DNA of 10,575 nucleotides from Xanthobacteraceae bacterium (GTDB lineage: Bacteria; Pseudomonadota; Alphaproteobacteria; Rhizobiales; Xanthobacteraceae). The translations under genes were made by a program, and so were the position numbers. Below the pieces are notes generated by a model, which saw nothing but the letters and a program-made list of their open reading frames with translations, was not told where the DNA came from and searched no databases. The stretch spans positions 1 through 10,575 of the forward strand of contig JASHRR010000154.1 of the NCBI GenBank assembly GCA_030037185.1. The letters run 5' to 3'. How positions within the stretch are numbered: position 1 is the stretch's first letter; each line of letters opens with the position of its first letter. Positions 1 to 6,319 of this stretch are shown here, in pieces.

Positions 1-33
1 CTACCGAGCTGTCACCGTAATCTGAGGGCAACG

Positions 34-624
34 ATGTTGCGTTGGTTGGCACTGACCGTAATCGGATTTTTTGTGCTCTATAGCGCTTGGCATTTTCATG
101 TAACGCCGCTGGCAGCGCACGCACCGGAGCGGACTGGTTGGCTGTTCCAGCAGTTCGGCGAGCAGGGCATCGCCGTGGGCATGCTGCTCATGGCGATTGT
201 GTTCATCCTCATCGGCCTGGTCGGAATGCTGCGCCGGGCCCGCCGCTTGAGGGCGGTCAGGAAGGCCGGCATCGTTGCGGCGTTGCCCCGGACAGCGTCT
301 CAACGTACCCCGGCTGAGAACAAGGGCAGGGGCCAGGCAGGCGTTCGGTCGGCATTCGGCGGGCTGATTTTCTTGGTCGCGGGCGGTGGCATCGCCTACT
401 TCGGGGTATATGTGCCGTTTCTGACTGGTCGGCCGCACATGAAGGCAAGCTTGGCTGCCGTGCTGACGATCGGTTCCGGGCTCGCGCTTCTGCTTCTCGG
501 CCAGGGCTTTGGTCCGACGATGTACCGTCGAAAGGACGGCCTCTACATCCCTACGGTCGTCGGTGCCGCAACACTCATTGTCCTGCTTGGTCTCGGCCTC
601 GGGCTCGACTGGTTGACTGAGTGA
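34..624 (+). CDS. Five-helix integral membrane protein, function unknown
   Basis: A 196-residue hydrophobic protein that I cannot assign to a named family. Predicted membrane segments lie at about residues 5-24, 45-66, 107-128, 139-157 and 171-193. A basic, Arg-rich cytoplasmic loop (about 67-105, containing RRARRLR) separates the first two from the last three. The ATG at 34 is chosen because GAGGG at 24-28 is a good ribosome binding site five bases upstream. The first segment is a possible signal anchor rather than a cleaved signal, since no AXA site follows it. The gene ends in a TGA overlapping a GTG (621), but the ORF from that GTG reads as a Cys/Arg-rich shadow. The neighbours give no functional clue. 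Coding is well supported by hydrophobic periodicity and the RBS; the role is unknown. Confidence 0.75.
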   Translation: MLRWLALTVIGFFVLYSAWHFHVTPLAAHAPERTGWLFQQFGEQGIAVGMLLMAIVFILIGLVGMLRRARRLRAVRKAGIVAALPRTASQRTPAENKGRGQAGVRSAFGGLIFLVAGGGIAYFGVYVPFLTGRPHMKASLAAVLTIGSGLALLLLGQGFGPTMYRRKDGLYIPTVVGAATLIVLLGLGLGLDWLTE

Positions 625-636
625 CCTCGCGCTATT

Positions 637-903
637 GTGGACCCCAACACCTGTCGGTTCGTTCGGATCAGGAAACTTGCTGTTGTATTCGGGCCGCCAG
701 TCCTCGCGGCTTTGGCGGTGGGCGCAGGTTTAGCCCTATGGGCCTTGCCGCGCTGTCACAGAGAAGGAGCGGCGTTTCCACTCGGCAGGCACGTCAATCG
801 ATCCGTGCGCAAATGCAGATTCCGTCAATCATCTCCGCTATATGCGCACATTGTCTTGATGGCGCCGCCGTATGCGCATATGTACTTGCTTGTGCGCGCA
901 TGA
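637..903 (+). CDS. Possible small single-helix membrane protein (doubtful)
   Basis: An 88-codon reading frame starting at GTG 637, in the same frame as the preceding membrane gene and beyond its stop. Residues about 13-37 (AVVFGPPVLAALAVGAGLAL and following) would make one good transmembrane helix after a basic N-terminus. No ribosome binding site precedes the GTG. The last third of the frame runs through the TGCGCA repeat region upstream of the RHH gene and looks non-coding. It could be a small real membrane peptide, a decayed 3' piece of a longer membrane gene, or chance. No family recognised. Confidence 0.2.
   Translation: MDPNTCRFVRIRKLAVVFGPPVLAALAVGAGLALWALPRCHREGAAFPLGRHVNRSVRKCRFRQSSPLYAHIVLMAPPYAHMYLLVRA
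841..900 (+). promoter_or_regulatory. Phased TGCGCA repeats, putative autoregulatory operator
   Basis: TATGCGCACA (841-850), TATGCGCATA (871-880, a perfect 10-bp palindrome) and TGTGCGCGCA (891-900) lie just before the RHH-like gene at 912. The first two sit in an imperfect direct repeat (15 of 20 bases identical) exactly 30 bp apart, and the third is 20 bp further on, so all are roughly on the same DNA face. A weaker copy (TGCGCA, 806-811) lies upstream. RHH antitoxins and repressors commonly bind such short repeats in their own promoter; that this one does is inference. Confidence 0.4.
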
Positions 904-911
904 GGACGCCA

Positions 912-1052
912 ATGGCCCGGTTAAGCATTATGTAACCGATGAATTGAAGGCTCGAATGGGACGACGTGGGCGACGACGTGAACTGGAGCGAAGTCGTCCG
1001 CCCCGCCATTCAGAGCGCCATAGCGATCCACGAGCAAAGGAGATCACCTAGC
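912..1052 (+). pseudogene. RHH (CopG/CcdA-like) DNA-binding domain, two frameshifts
   Basis: ATG 912 has GAGGA (902-906) five bases upstream and begins MARLSI, but hits a stop at 933-935. Reading on in the next frame gives YVTDELKARM (about 930-958). After a second shift back, DDVGDDVNWSEVVRPAI continues in the original frame from about 960. Adding one T in the ATTATG at 927-932 and removing one G from GGG at 958-960 restores one coherent polypeptide. It has a short beta strand, helix A, an NWSE helix cap and helix B, the usual layout of RHH antitoxins and repressors. There is then no stop before the ATG at 1053, so the corrected gene would be one 158-residue protein ending at 1388. Either the gene is broken here or the sequence carries two indel errors. 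A programmed shift is less likely, because two opposite shifts 29 bp apart would be needed. Confidence 0.5.
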
Positions 1053-1388
1053 ATGACGAGTGCAGTTGAGCGTTTGCGCGCCTCAAAGCAAGAGGCCGAG
1101 AGGGAGGATTGCGAAGCAGGCAAGGCGGCGGGCCGCCACTGGGCCCAACACCACGCATCATACAAAGAACTGCGCCGCGTCTCGGAAATAGACCCCAATC
1201 CGCTCGACGAGAATGCCGACTGGACCAACTTAAAGGCCGCGATCGATCCAGACGATGAACTGGATCATCGCGGCTTTCTCTGTGAAATCGGTCTGGATGA
1301 ACGAGGCGAGGAGGTCAGCGGCAAATACCTCGCCGGCTTCATCGAAGGCGCCAAGGAATTCTTCGACGAAGTCAAAGACAAACTCTGA
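1053..1388 (+). CDS. Acidic 111-aa protein, C-terminal partner of the RHH domain
   Basis: The start is ATG 1053, with AAAGGAG at 1036-1042 ten bases upstream, the best ribosome binding site in this locus. The protein opens with a charged helix (MTSAVERLRASKQEAE), followed by a segment with AGRHWAQ, then DWTNLKAAIDPDDELD and a C-terminal helix FIEGAKEFFDEVKDKL. It is acidic overall, with no signal peptide, membrane segment or catalytic motif that I can name. The frame is open upstream to 948 and is continuous with the RHH domain encoded before it. The protein may therefore be the C-terminal half of one longer regulator, or a separately translated product coupled to it. It resembles hypothetical proteins I associate with rhizobia, but I know of no function. 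If the upstream part is truly broken, this half could still be made from its own start. Confidence 0.6.
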   Translation: MTSAVERLRASKQEAEREDCEAGKAAGRHWAQHHASYKELRRVSEIDPNPLDENADWTNLKAAIDPDDELDHRGFLCEIGLDERGEEVSGKYLAGFIEGAKEFFDEVKDKL

Positions 1389-1390
1389 AA

Positions 1391-1410
1391 TTGCGGACTG
1401 ATCCGCAATC
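1391..1410 (+). terminator. Perfect hairpin 3 bases after the stop codon
   Basis: ATTGCGGA (1391-1398) pairs perfectly with TCCGCAAT (1403-1410) around a CTGA loop, two bases after the stop of the acidic protein. No T-tract follows on the plus strand, so it may be a weak or Rho-assisted terminator or an mRNA 3'-end stabiliser. Confidence 0.4.
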
Positions 1411-1603
1411 GGCGGCCCGTGGGGATGGTCCCCCGCGGCGCTGGCCTCCGGCGGAAAGAACTCGATTTTGATTATGCGGTCGGCAATTTTCGCAAGCTCG
1501 TCACGCTCGGACCGGATGGCGATGCGGACCTCTGTTCCGCCCACTCCGCGCGTCGGCTCTCGCGCCGCTGCAAGCCAATGATTCAGGCGCGGCTGGCGCG
1601 CCG

Positions 1604-1834
1604 TCAAACCGGTTCACATCCGTCACCAGCCGTCGGTTCACATGACCGTTGGGGCAGTGGGGCCGCGATTTTCCTCGCGTCATCCAGGCCATCCACGGCG
1701 CTCTTGGCCGAGGGCGGCGGGGCCGCAGGAATGGGCAGCGCCTCCTGCCCCTCTCTCGCGCGTGCAATAAGCGCGTTCACGTTTTCGATCGGGCTATGAA
1801 AGGGGCCGATCTCTCGGCGCGAGAGGTCAAGCTT
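1604..1834 (-). pseudogene. Possible decayed minus-strand gene fragment
   Basis: Read on the minus strand, an open frame without an ATG encodes KLDLSRREIGPFHSPIENVN, then ALIARAREGQEALPIPAAPP and a stop at 1604-1606. It has ordinary protein-like composition, unlike the Arg-rich shadows around it. A TGA (1835-1837) lies immediately before its first codon. The only start-like codon is a GTG at 1778-1780 with no clear RBS. Downstream on the same strand, a second frame carries NGHVNRRLVTDVNRF and a third carries TEVRIAIRSERDELAKIADR. This looks like one gene spread over three frames by decay, but I do not recognise the family, and chance open reading in GC-rich DNA is possible. Confidence 0.25.
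1811..1825 (+). promoter_or_regulatory. Inverted repeat upstream of the VOC gene
   Basis: CTCTCG-GCG-CGAGAG is a perfect 6-bp inverted repeat 82 bases before the VOC gene start. A weak sigma70-like pair follows (TTCAAA at 1834-1839, 17-bp gap, TAATGT at 1857-1862). It could be an operator; the match to promoter consensus is poor, so this is only suggestive. Confidence 0.2.
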
Positions 1835-1906
1835 TCAAAAAACGCTCCGCAGGTGCTAATGTGACGAGGATCGCCGGCACCGATGCGCGATCAACGGGAG
1901 GACCCG

Positions 1907-2731
1907 ATGAAGAGATTGATTTCGGCTCTATGGCTCATCTCGAGCCTGACGGCGGGGGCGGCATGGGCCCAGCCTTATACGCCTAACGAAGCGGGCGTCA
2001 CAATGGGACATTGGCACCTCAATTCGCGCGACGTGGAGGCCAATAAGAAAATCTTTGTTGCCATGGGCGGCACCGACGGCGGGCCCGGCCGGCTGCAACG
2101 CGTGATATTCCCCGGCGTCGTGGTGAATCTGAATCTGGGGGCCGCCAACGCACCGCCGCCGACCGCCGGAACGGTCGGTTCGGTTGTGAACCACGTCGGG
2201 TTCATCGTCCAGAATGTTCAGGAATCCGTCGCAAAATGGAAAGCTGCGGGCGTTCCGGTGCTACCGGGGAACAACGGAAGGCTCGACCAAGCCTATGTCG
2301 TAACGCCTGACGGCCTGCGAATCGAAATTCTCGAGAACAAGAACCAGACCGTTCCGATCCGGCACGAGCACGTGCATTTCTTCTTGCCGCAAGCCGCGAT
2401 CGCCGAGAGCCAAGCCTGGTACGCAAAGATCTTCGGCGCCAAGGCGAGCTTGCGCAATAACGCCCCGGTTGATGACATCCCGGGCGTACAGCTGCGCTTC
2501 AACAAGGCCGATATGGCGCAGGCCCCGACCAAAGGGCGCGTTCTCGATCACATCGGCTTCGACGTGACTGACCTGCAGGCCTTCATCAAGAAGCTCGAAG
2601 CCAACGGCATCAAGCTCGACCGGCCCTACACCAAAAACGAACAATCCGGCGTGGCGCTGGCGTTCATCACCGATCCCTGGGGCACCTACATCGAGTTGAA
2701 CGAACGGCCGAAGCCGGTTTATCTGCCGTAA
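1907..2731 (+). CDS. Exported protein with two VOC (glyoxalase-fold) modules
   Basis: A 274-residue protein of the vicinal oxygen chelate superfamily. ATG 1907 is preferred over ATG 1883 because GGGAGG (1896-1901) sits five bases before it and the protein then begins with a clean Sec signal peptide (MKRLISALWLISSLTAGAAW, cleavage after AWA, about residue 21). Module 1 covers about 32-145 with candidate metal ligands His37 (GHWHLN), His96 (NHVGF) and Glu140 (LRIEIL). Module 2 covers about 155-268 with His157 (HVHFF), His215 (DHIGF) and Glu263 (YIELNE). Both modules therefore keep a full His-His-Glu set. Two paired modules with a 2-His-1-Glu site suit an extradiol-dioxygenase-like or glyoxalase-like enzyme, here in the periplasm, which is unusual for this fold. 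The substrate is unknown. The gene stands alone and is closed by a strong terminator. Confidence 0.85.
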   Translation: MKRLISALWLISSLTAGAAWAQPYTPNEAGVTMGHWHLNSRDVEANKKIFVAMGGTDGGPGRLQRVIFPGVVVNLNLGAANAPPPTAGTVGSVVNHVGFIVQNVQESVAKWKAAGVPVLPGNNGRLDQAYVVTPDGLRIEILENKNQTVPIRHEHVHFFLPQAAIAESQAWYAKIFGAKASLRNNAPVDDIPGVQLRFNKADMAQAPTKGRVLDHIGFDVTDLQAFIKKLEANGIKLDRPYTKNEQSGVALAFITDPWGTYIELNERPKPVYLP

Positions 2732-2790
2732 ATCCGGCAAGCGGGCGTTATCGACGCCTGCCCCGGCTCGTGCAGTCCATGCATATCGTC

Positions 2791-2825
2791 ATGGCCGGGC
2801 TTCGGTCCGGCCATCTGCTTTTTTT
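2791..2825 (+). terminator. Strong intrinsic terminator with UUCG tetraloop
   Basis: A ten-pair stem, ATGGCCGGGC against GTCCGGCCAT (2791-2800 and 2805-2814; one G-T pair), closes a TTCG loop and is followed within five bases by seven T (2819-2825). A second, weaker stem (GCGGGCGT/ACGCCTGC, 2741-2761, one G-T pair) lies between the VOC stop codon and this hairpin. Together they end the VOC transcript and insulate the downstream transporter gene. Confidence 0.9.
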
Positions 2826-2945
2826 GCCGGCGTCCTGCAACAGATGGAACACGCCGGCCTTGTCCCTGCATCTTGAGGTTTGCTGATCCGCTCCCTCAAG
2901 GAACAGCCACGGGTACTCTTTGGCCGCGTGGCCGGAGAAGCCCTG

Positions 2946-4151
2946 ATGCGATCACTCGGGACGGCGGATGGCAGCGGCAAGTCGCGCGCATCCACACTCA
3001 ACCGTGTCGTCCTCCTGTGGCTTGCGGGCAACGGCATGCGGATGACTATTCTGGCCGTGCCGCCCCTGATTCCACTCATTCATCGCGACCTGCAGATGTC
3101 CGAGACCGAAGTCGGCATCCTGGCCGGCCTGCCGGTGGTGCTGTTCGCCTGCGCCGCCATTCCGGGCTCGCTGCTGATTGTCCGCTTCGGCGCGGCTACA
3201 ACCGTGGTTGCCGGGCTGCTTATTACCGCATTGGGCTCTGCGCTGCGGGGGACCGCGCCCAATGTGCTGGCGCTCTACGCCGCAACCGTCGTGACTGGCT
3301 TCGGCGTTGCCGTGATGCATCCGTCAATGCCGCCGTTGGCCCGATCGTGGATGCCCGATCGTGTCGGCTTTGCGACGGCGGTCTATGCCAACGGTCTGCT
3401 GATCGGAGAAATCTTGCCAGTGTTGCTGACCTTGCCGGTTGTGCTGCCGCTGGTGGGGGGCAGCTGGCGGCTCGGCTTTGCGTTCTGGGCCGCCGCGTGT
3501 GTTGCCGTAGCGGTGGTCATTCTCGCCGCCGCACCGCCCCGCCACGCGGTCAAAGATGCCTCTCACCTTCGGTGGTGGCCCGACTGGAGGTCAGGCTTGC
3601 TGTGGCGATTGGGTCTTGTGCTTGGCGGCGCCAATGCATCGTATTTCACAACCAATCATTTCCTACCTGACTACCTCAGTCAGATCGGCCGCCCCGACCT
3701 GGTTGGCCCCGCCCTGGTGGTGCTCAACACCGCACAATTGCCTGGATCGTTTCTGCTGTTATGGCTCGCCGGCCGGTTCGAACGCCGGTCCGCAACCTAC
3801 GTTGCCCTTGGGGCGGTGATCCTCGTGGGCGCGCTTGGGGTCACCTTAGGCAATGCTGCGATCATTGTGGCATCCGCCGGGCTGATCGGCGTTTCCACGG
3901 CGTCGATCCTGATTCTGGTCCTTGCACTGCCGCCCCTGCTCACCCGCCGGGAAGACGTGCCGCGGATGGCGGCCGGCATGTTCACCATCAGCTATTCCTG
4001 CGCAGTAGTCGTCCCGATCCTCAGCGGCATCGTCTGGGATTTGACCGGCGTGCCAGCGGCGGCGTTCGTACCGATGGCCGCGATCGCCCTGCTGACCACC
4101 GCACTTGCGCCGACGCTCAACCTGACTAGCCGTACCCCGGCCGTTGCATGA
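2946..4151 (+). CDS. MFS transporter, CynX/NimT-like
   Basis: A 401-residue inner-membrane carrier of the major facilitator superfamily, with a length and hydrophobic pattern that fit 12 helices. ATG 2946 is chosen because GGAG (2934-2937) is well placed and the upstream extension from TTG 2880 has no RBS. The N-terminal half starts with RVVLLWLAGNGMRMT, then VPPLIPLI and DLQMSETEVGILAGLPVVLF. That arrangement (first helix ending in an Arg, a short loop, then a 'lxxlsxxxxGxLtxLPvl' helix) is typical of the cyanate/2-nitroimidazole (CynX/NimT) branch. A long central loop lies at about 197-216, and TM7-12 follow to about residue 392. The substrate cannot be read from sequence; members move small anions or organic acids. 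The next gene is a ThDP enzyme on the same strand 266 bp away, so substrate uptake for that enzyme is plausible. Confidence 0.85.
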   Translation: MRSLGTADGSGKSRASTLNRVVLLWLAGNGMRMTILAVPPLIPLIHRDLQMSETEVGILAGLPVVLFACAAIPGSLLIVRFGAATTVVAGLLITALGSALRGTAPNVLALYAATVVTGFGVAVMHPSMPPLARSWMPDRVGFATAVYANGLLIGEILPVLLTLPVVLPLVGGSWRLGFAFWAAACVAVAVVILAAAPPRHAVKDASHLRWWPDWRSGLLWRLGLVLGGANASYFTTNHFLPDYLSQIGRPDLVGPALVVLNTAQLPGSFLLLWLAGRFERRSATYVALGAVILVGALGVTLGNAAIIVASAGLIGVSTASILILVLALPPLLTRREDVPRMAAGMFTISYSCAVVVPILSGIVWDLTGVPAAAFVPMAAIALLTTALAPTLNLTSRTPAVA

Positions 4152-4193
4152 TAGAGTGGCGCCCGATGCCACCCTGCCCTTCCCCGGCTGGAG

Positions 4194-4329
4194 GGCGGAT
4201 TAGCTGCCGGGTCCGGCCTTTGGCTGGCCCAATAATAAACCTGCCGGGTCCGGCCCTTGGCCGGCCCAGTGATAAACCTGCCGGGTCCGGCCCTTGGCCG
4301 GCCCAGTGATAAACGAAGTGTAATCCGCC
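4194..4329. repeat. Dispersed-type palindrome, interrupted in its loop
   Basis: GGCGGATTAGC (4194-4204) and GAAGTGTAATCCGCC (4315-4329) are the two arms of an imperfect palindrome whose stem is GGCGGATTA/TAATCCGCC. Palindromes of this GCGGATTAGC...GTAATCCGC type are, from memory, frequent intergenic repeats in proteobacterial genomes. Normally the arms are nearly adjacent; here 110 bp of tandem repeats separates them. The left arm touches the first repeat unit and the right arm starts right after the last. Confidence 0.6.
4204..4314. repeat. Three tandem 37-bp hairpin repeats
   Basis: Units at 4204-4240, 4241-4277 and 4278-4314, each beginning CTGCCGGGTCCGGCC and ending ATAAAC. Units 2 and 3 are identical; unit 1 differs at four positions. 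Each unit folds as GGG(T)CCGGCC-loop-GGCCGGCCC, with one bulged T. In unit 1 a C-to-T change in the right arm keeps pairing as G-U. The repeats lie between the MFS and ThDP genes in the direction of transcription and could act as mRNA stabilisers, attenuators or protein sites; none of that is shown. Confidence 0.9.
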
Positions 4330-4336
4330 GCCGTGA

Positions 4337-4365
4337 GGGTGGGTTACGCCTTCGGCTCACCACCC
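4337..4365. repeat. Second imperfect palindrome next to the tandem array
   Basis: GGGTGG (4337-4342) pairs with CCACCC (4360-4365), and an inner GCC-TTC-GGC (4348-4356) forms the tip. The sequence GGTGGGTTACGCCTTCGGCT resembles another common class of proteobacterial intergenic palindrome. It lies 52 bp before the ThDP gene start, so it would fall in that gene's leader if transcription begins upstream. Confidence 0.5.
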
Positions 4366-4417
4366 TGCGCGCCGGGCGAGTTGGGTGGGAGCTTCACTCA
4401 CCAAACGAGGAAATCCC

Positions 4418-6127
4418 GTGACCGATACTGCCGCGCGCATGACCGCCGAGTCTTTTCTCTTCCGCCTCGCCGACCGCGGCGTCGATTACGTGCTCGCGAA
4501 TGCCGGCACGGATTTCGCTCCGATCATCGAGGCTCTGTCGCGCAATCCTCCCAGCAACCGCAGATATCCTCGCGTCATCACCGTGCCGCACGAGAACGTC
4601 GCCGTCGCGATGGCGCACGGCTACTATCGGGTCAGCGGCAAGCCGGCGATGGTGATGGTGCATGTGACGGTCGGCACCGCCAACGCCGTGTGCGCTCTGA
4701 TGAACGCTGCGCGCGACAATGTTCCGATCATTCTCGGCGCCGGCCGCACCCCGCTGACCGAAACCGGCCATGCGGCTTCCCGAAACCGCTCGATCCACTG
4801 GGGCCAGGAGATGTTCGACCAGGGGGGCCTGGTCCGCGAATTCGTGAAGTGGGATTACGAGCTGCGCGCCGGCCAGCCGGCGGAATCGGTGGTCGATCGC
4901 GCTCTCGACATCGCCATGACGGAGCCGTGTGGGCCTGTCTATCTGACATTGCCCCGGGAAGTTTTGGCCGATCCGCCGACAGCGCCGCGGCGCGACACCG
5001 TGCGGCCTCTCGGCGCCAGCGCGGCGGTGCCGTCATCGGAGGCAGTGGAACGTGCCGCCGCGACGCTGGCAGCGGCAGAGTTTCCGCTGATCCTGACCTC
5101 GTCGGCCGGCCGCAACCCGGTGGCGATGGCGAAGCTGGCCGCGCTGGCCGACGAATTCGCCATTCCGGTGGTGCAATCGGAAGCGCGCGACATCAGTCTG
5201 CCGACCGACCATCCGATGTGTCTTGGCTTCGACCCGGCCGCGTTGCTTGCTCAGGCCGATGCGGTCGCGGTGTTCGATAGCGCGGTGCCGTGGATCCCCC
5301 GCCTGCATCCGCTCAGACAGGGCGCCAAGATCGTCTGCTTCGGGCCGGACCCGCTGTTTACGCGCTATCCGTTCCGGGAGTTCGAAGCGGACCTGCTGGT
5401 AACGGGCGAGTCCAGTGCGGCTTTGACGATGCTGCGCGAAGGCCTGGCACAGGCGATGCGGGGCCGCAGCGCGGCGATCGAGGCGCGGCGCAAGACGCTG
5501 AGCGAAATCCGGCAGGACATGATCGCCAGGCGGAAGAAAATGATCGCCCAGGTCAAGGACCAGACTCCGATCCACCCGCTCTACCTCGCCCATTGCCTCA
5601 ATGAACTCAAGGCGAAGGATGCTATCATCATCAATGAACTGGGGCTCCCGGTCGGCGGGTTGGACCTCACGACGCCGCGCAGCTATCTGGGATCAAGCCT
5701 TGCCGGCGGCCTCGGCTTCGGGCTCGGCGGCGGGCTCGGCGCAAAGCTTGCTGCGCCCGAGCGCGAGGTGATCGCCGCGGTCGGTGACGGCTCGTATTAC
5801 TTCGGCAATCCACTCGCCTTTCACTACGTGGCCCGCGCCGAAAAGCTGCCGACGCTGACGATCATCGCCAATAATCATGCCTGGCACGCGGTCCGGCAGG
5901 CTACCCGCGACGTCTATCCGGACGGCCATGCCGCCAAAGCCAATACGATGCCGCTGGTTGATCTCAATCCGGCGCCGGATTTCGAGAAGGTCGCCGAGTC
6001 GTGCGGCGGAATTGGAGAGAAGGTCACGAACCCGGAGCAACTGATGCCGGCGCTGCGCCGCGCCTTCGACGCCGTGCGGGCCGGCACGCCCGCGCTCCTG
6101 AACGTGACGACGCAGAATCGCGGCTAA
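4418..6127 (+). CDS. Thiamine diphosphate-dependent enzyme, acetolactate synthase-like
   Basis: A 569-residue protein with the three-domain plan of the ThDP decarboxylase/acetolactate synthase superfamily. GTG 4418 is chosen because GAGGAAA (4407-4413) sits just before it. The PYR domain (about 8-180) carries the conserved catalytic Glu59 in VPHENVAVAMAHGY. The central domain (about 205-345) contains ILTSSAGRNP, the usual nucleotide-fold region, though FAD binding is not evident. The PP domain (about 385-569) has the ThDP/Mg motif GDGSYYFGNP (456-465) ending in NNHAW at 485-489. Such proteins decarboxylate or carboligate 2-oxo acids; the substrate here is not readable and it lacks a partner regulatory subunit nearby, so a biosynthetic IlvB role is unlikely. 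It probably works in catabolism together with the upstream MFS carrier. A very strong hairpin follows the stop. Confidence 0.88.
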   Translation: MTDTAARMTAESFLFRLADRGVDYVLANAGTDFAPIIEALSRNPPSNRRYPRVITVPHENVAVAMAHGYYRVSGKPAMVMVHVTVGTANAVCALMNAARDNVPIILGAGRTPLTETGHAASRNRSIHWGQEMFDQGGLVREFVKWDYELRAGQPAESVVDRALDIAMTEPCGPVYLTLPREVLADPPTAPRRDTVRPLGASAAVPSSEAVERAAATLAAAEFPLILTSSAGRNPVAMAKLAALADEFAIPVVQSEARDISLPTDHPMCLGFDPAALLAQADAVAVFDSAVPWIPRLHPLRQGAKIVCFGPDPLFTRYPFREFEADLLVTGESSAALTMLREGLAQAMRGRSAAIEARRKTLSEIRQDMIARRKKMIAQVKDQTPIHPLYLAHCLNELKAKDAIIINELGLPVGGLDLTTPRSYLGSSLAGGLGFGLGGGLGAKLAAPEREVIAAVGDGSYYFGNPLAFHYVARAEKLPTLTIIANNHAWHAVRQATRDVYPDGHAAKANTMPLVDLNPAPDFEKVAESCGGIGEKVTNPEQLMPALRRAFDAVRAGTPALLNVTTQNRG

Positions 6128-6139
6128 CCCAGCCCGACG

Positions 6140-6173
6140 CCCGCAGGCGGGGGCTTTTGCCCCAGCCTGCGGG
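6140..6173 (+). terminator. Strong hairpin after the ThDP gene
   Basis: CCCGCAGGC (6140-6148) pairs perfectly with GCCTGCGGG (6165-6173). Inside, after one G/A mismatch, GGGGC-TTTT-GCCCC extends the stem. It starts 13 bases after the stop codon. The trailing sequence is TATCTCTC rather than a T-run, so termination may be less than complete, but the position and stability support a transcript end. Confidence 0.7.
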
Positions 6174-6319
6174 TATCTCTCTCGCCTCATACCAGGCGGA
6201 AAGCTTGAGGAGCCAAGGTCACAAGAGCGGCCCCCGATGCCCGGATATCCCGGGCACCAACAAAGTCAGCAGAGCCGCAATCGCCAAGGAGAAGGCCGGA
6301 TTACGACCTCGACGGCCGT

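Larger units (their letters stand above)
1411..1882. other. Gene-poor gap with no intact CDS
   Basis: About 470 bases between two plus-strand genes. The plus-strand frames here are Arg/Ser-rich and have no usable start with an RBS. There is a possible minus-strand gene remnant (listed separately), a direct repeat CGGTTCACAT (1610-1619 and 1634-1643, period 24), and a small inverted repeat near the 3' end that may belong to the next gene's control region. Confidence 0.5.

Noticed and set aside
621..935. Reading frame starting at the GTG that overlaps the stop of the first membrane gene
   Set aside because: Cys/Arg/Ser-rich with no motif, and it covers the repeat region and the RHH gene start; the overlap with the stop alone is not enough.
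2261..2740. Long minus-strand open frame opposite the VOC gene
   Set aside because: It is the complement of a clearly coding gene with a signal peptide and metal motifs; no RBS or motif of its own.
2846..2870. GGAAC upstream of the MFS gene as a second EcfG promoter
   Set aside because: No CGTT follows at 16-17 bases, so only half of the consensus is present.
4204..4314. Tandem repeats as a CRISPR array
   Set aside because: The 37-bp units abut with no spacers between them, and no cas gene is present; they are plain tandem hairpin repeats.
4333..5280. Long plus-strand frame over the start of the ThDP gene
   Set aside because: Extremely Arg-rich and out of frame with the conserved ThDP enzyme; a typical GC-rich shadow.
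5033..5593. Minus-strand open frame of 186 codons inside the ThDP gene
   Set aside because: Antisense shadow of conserved coding sequence, with no motif or RBS.
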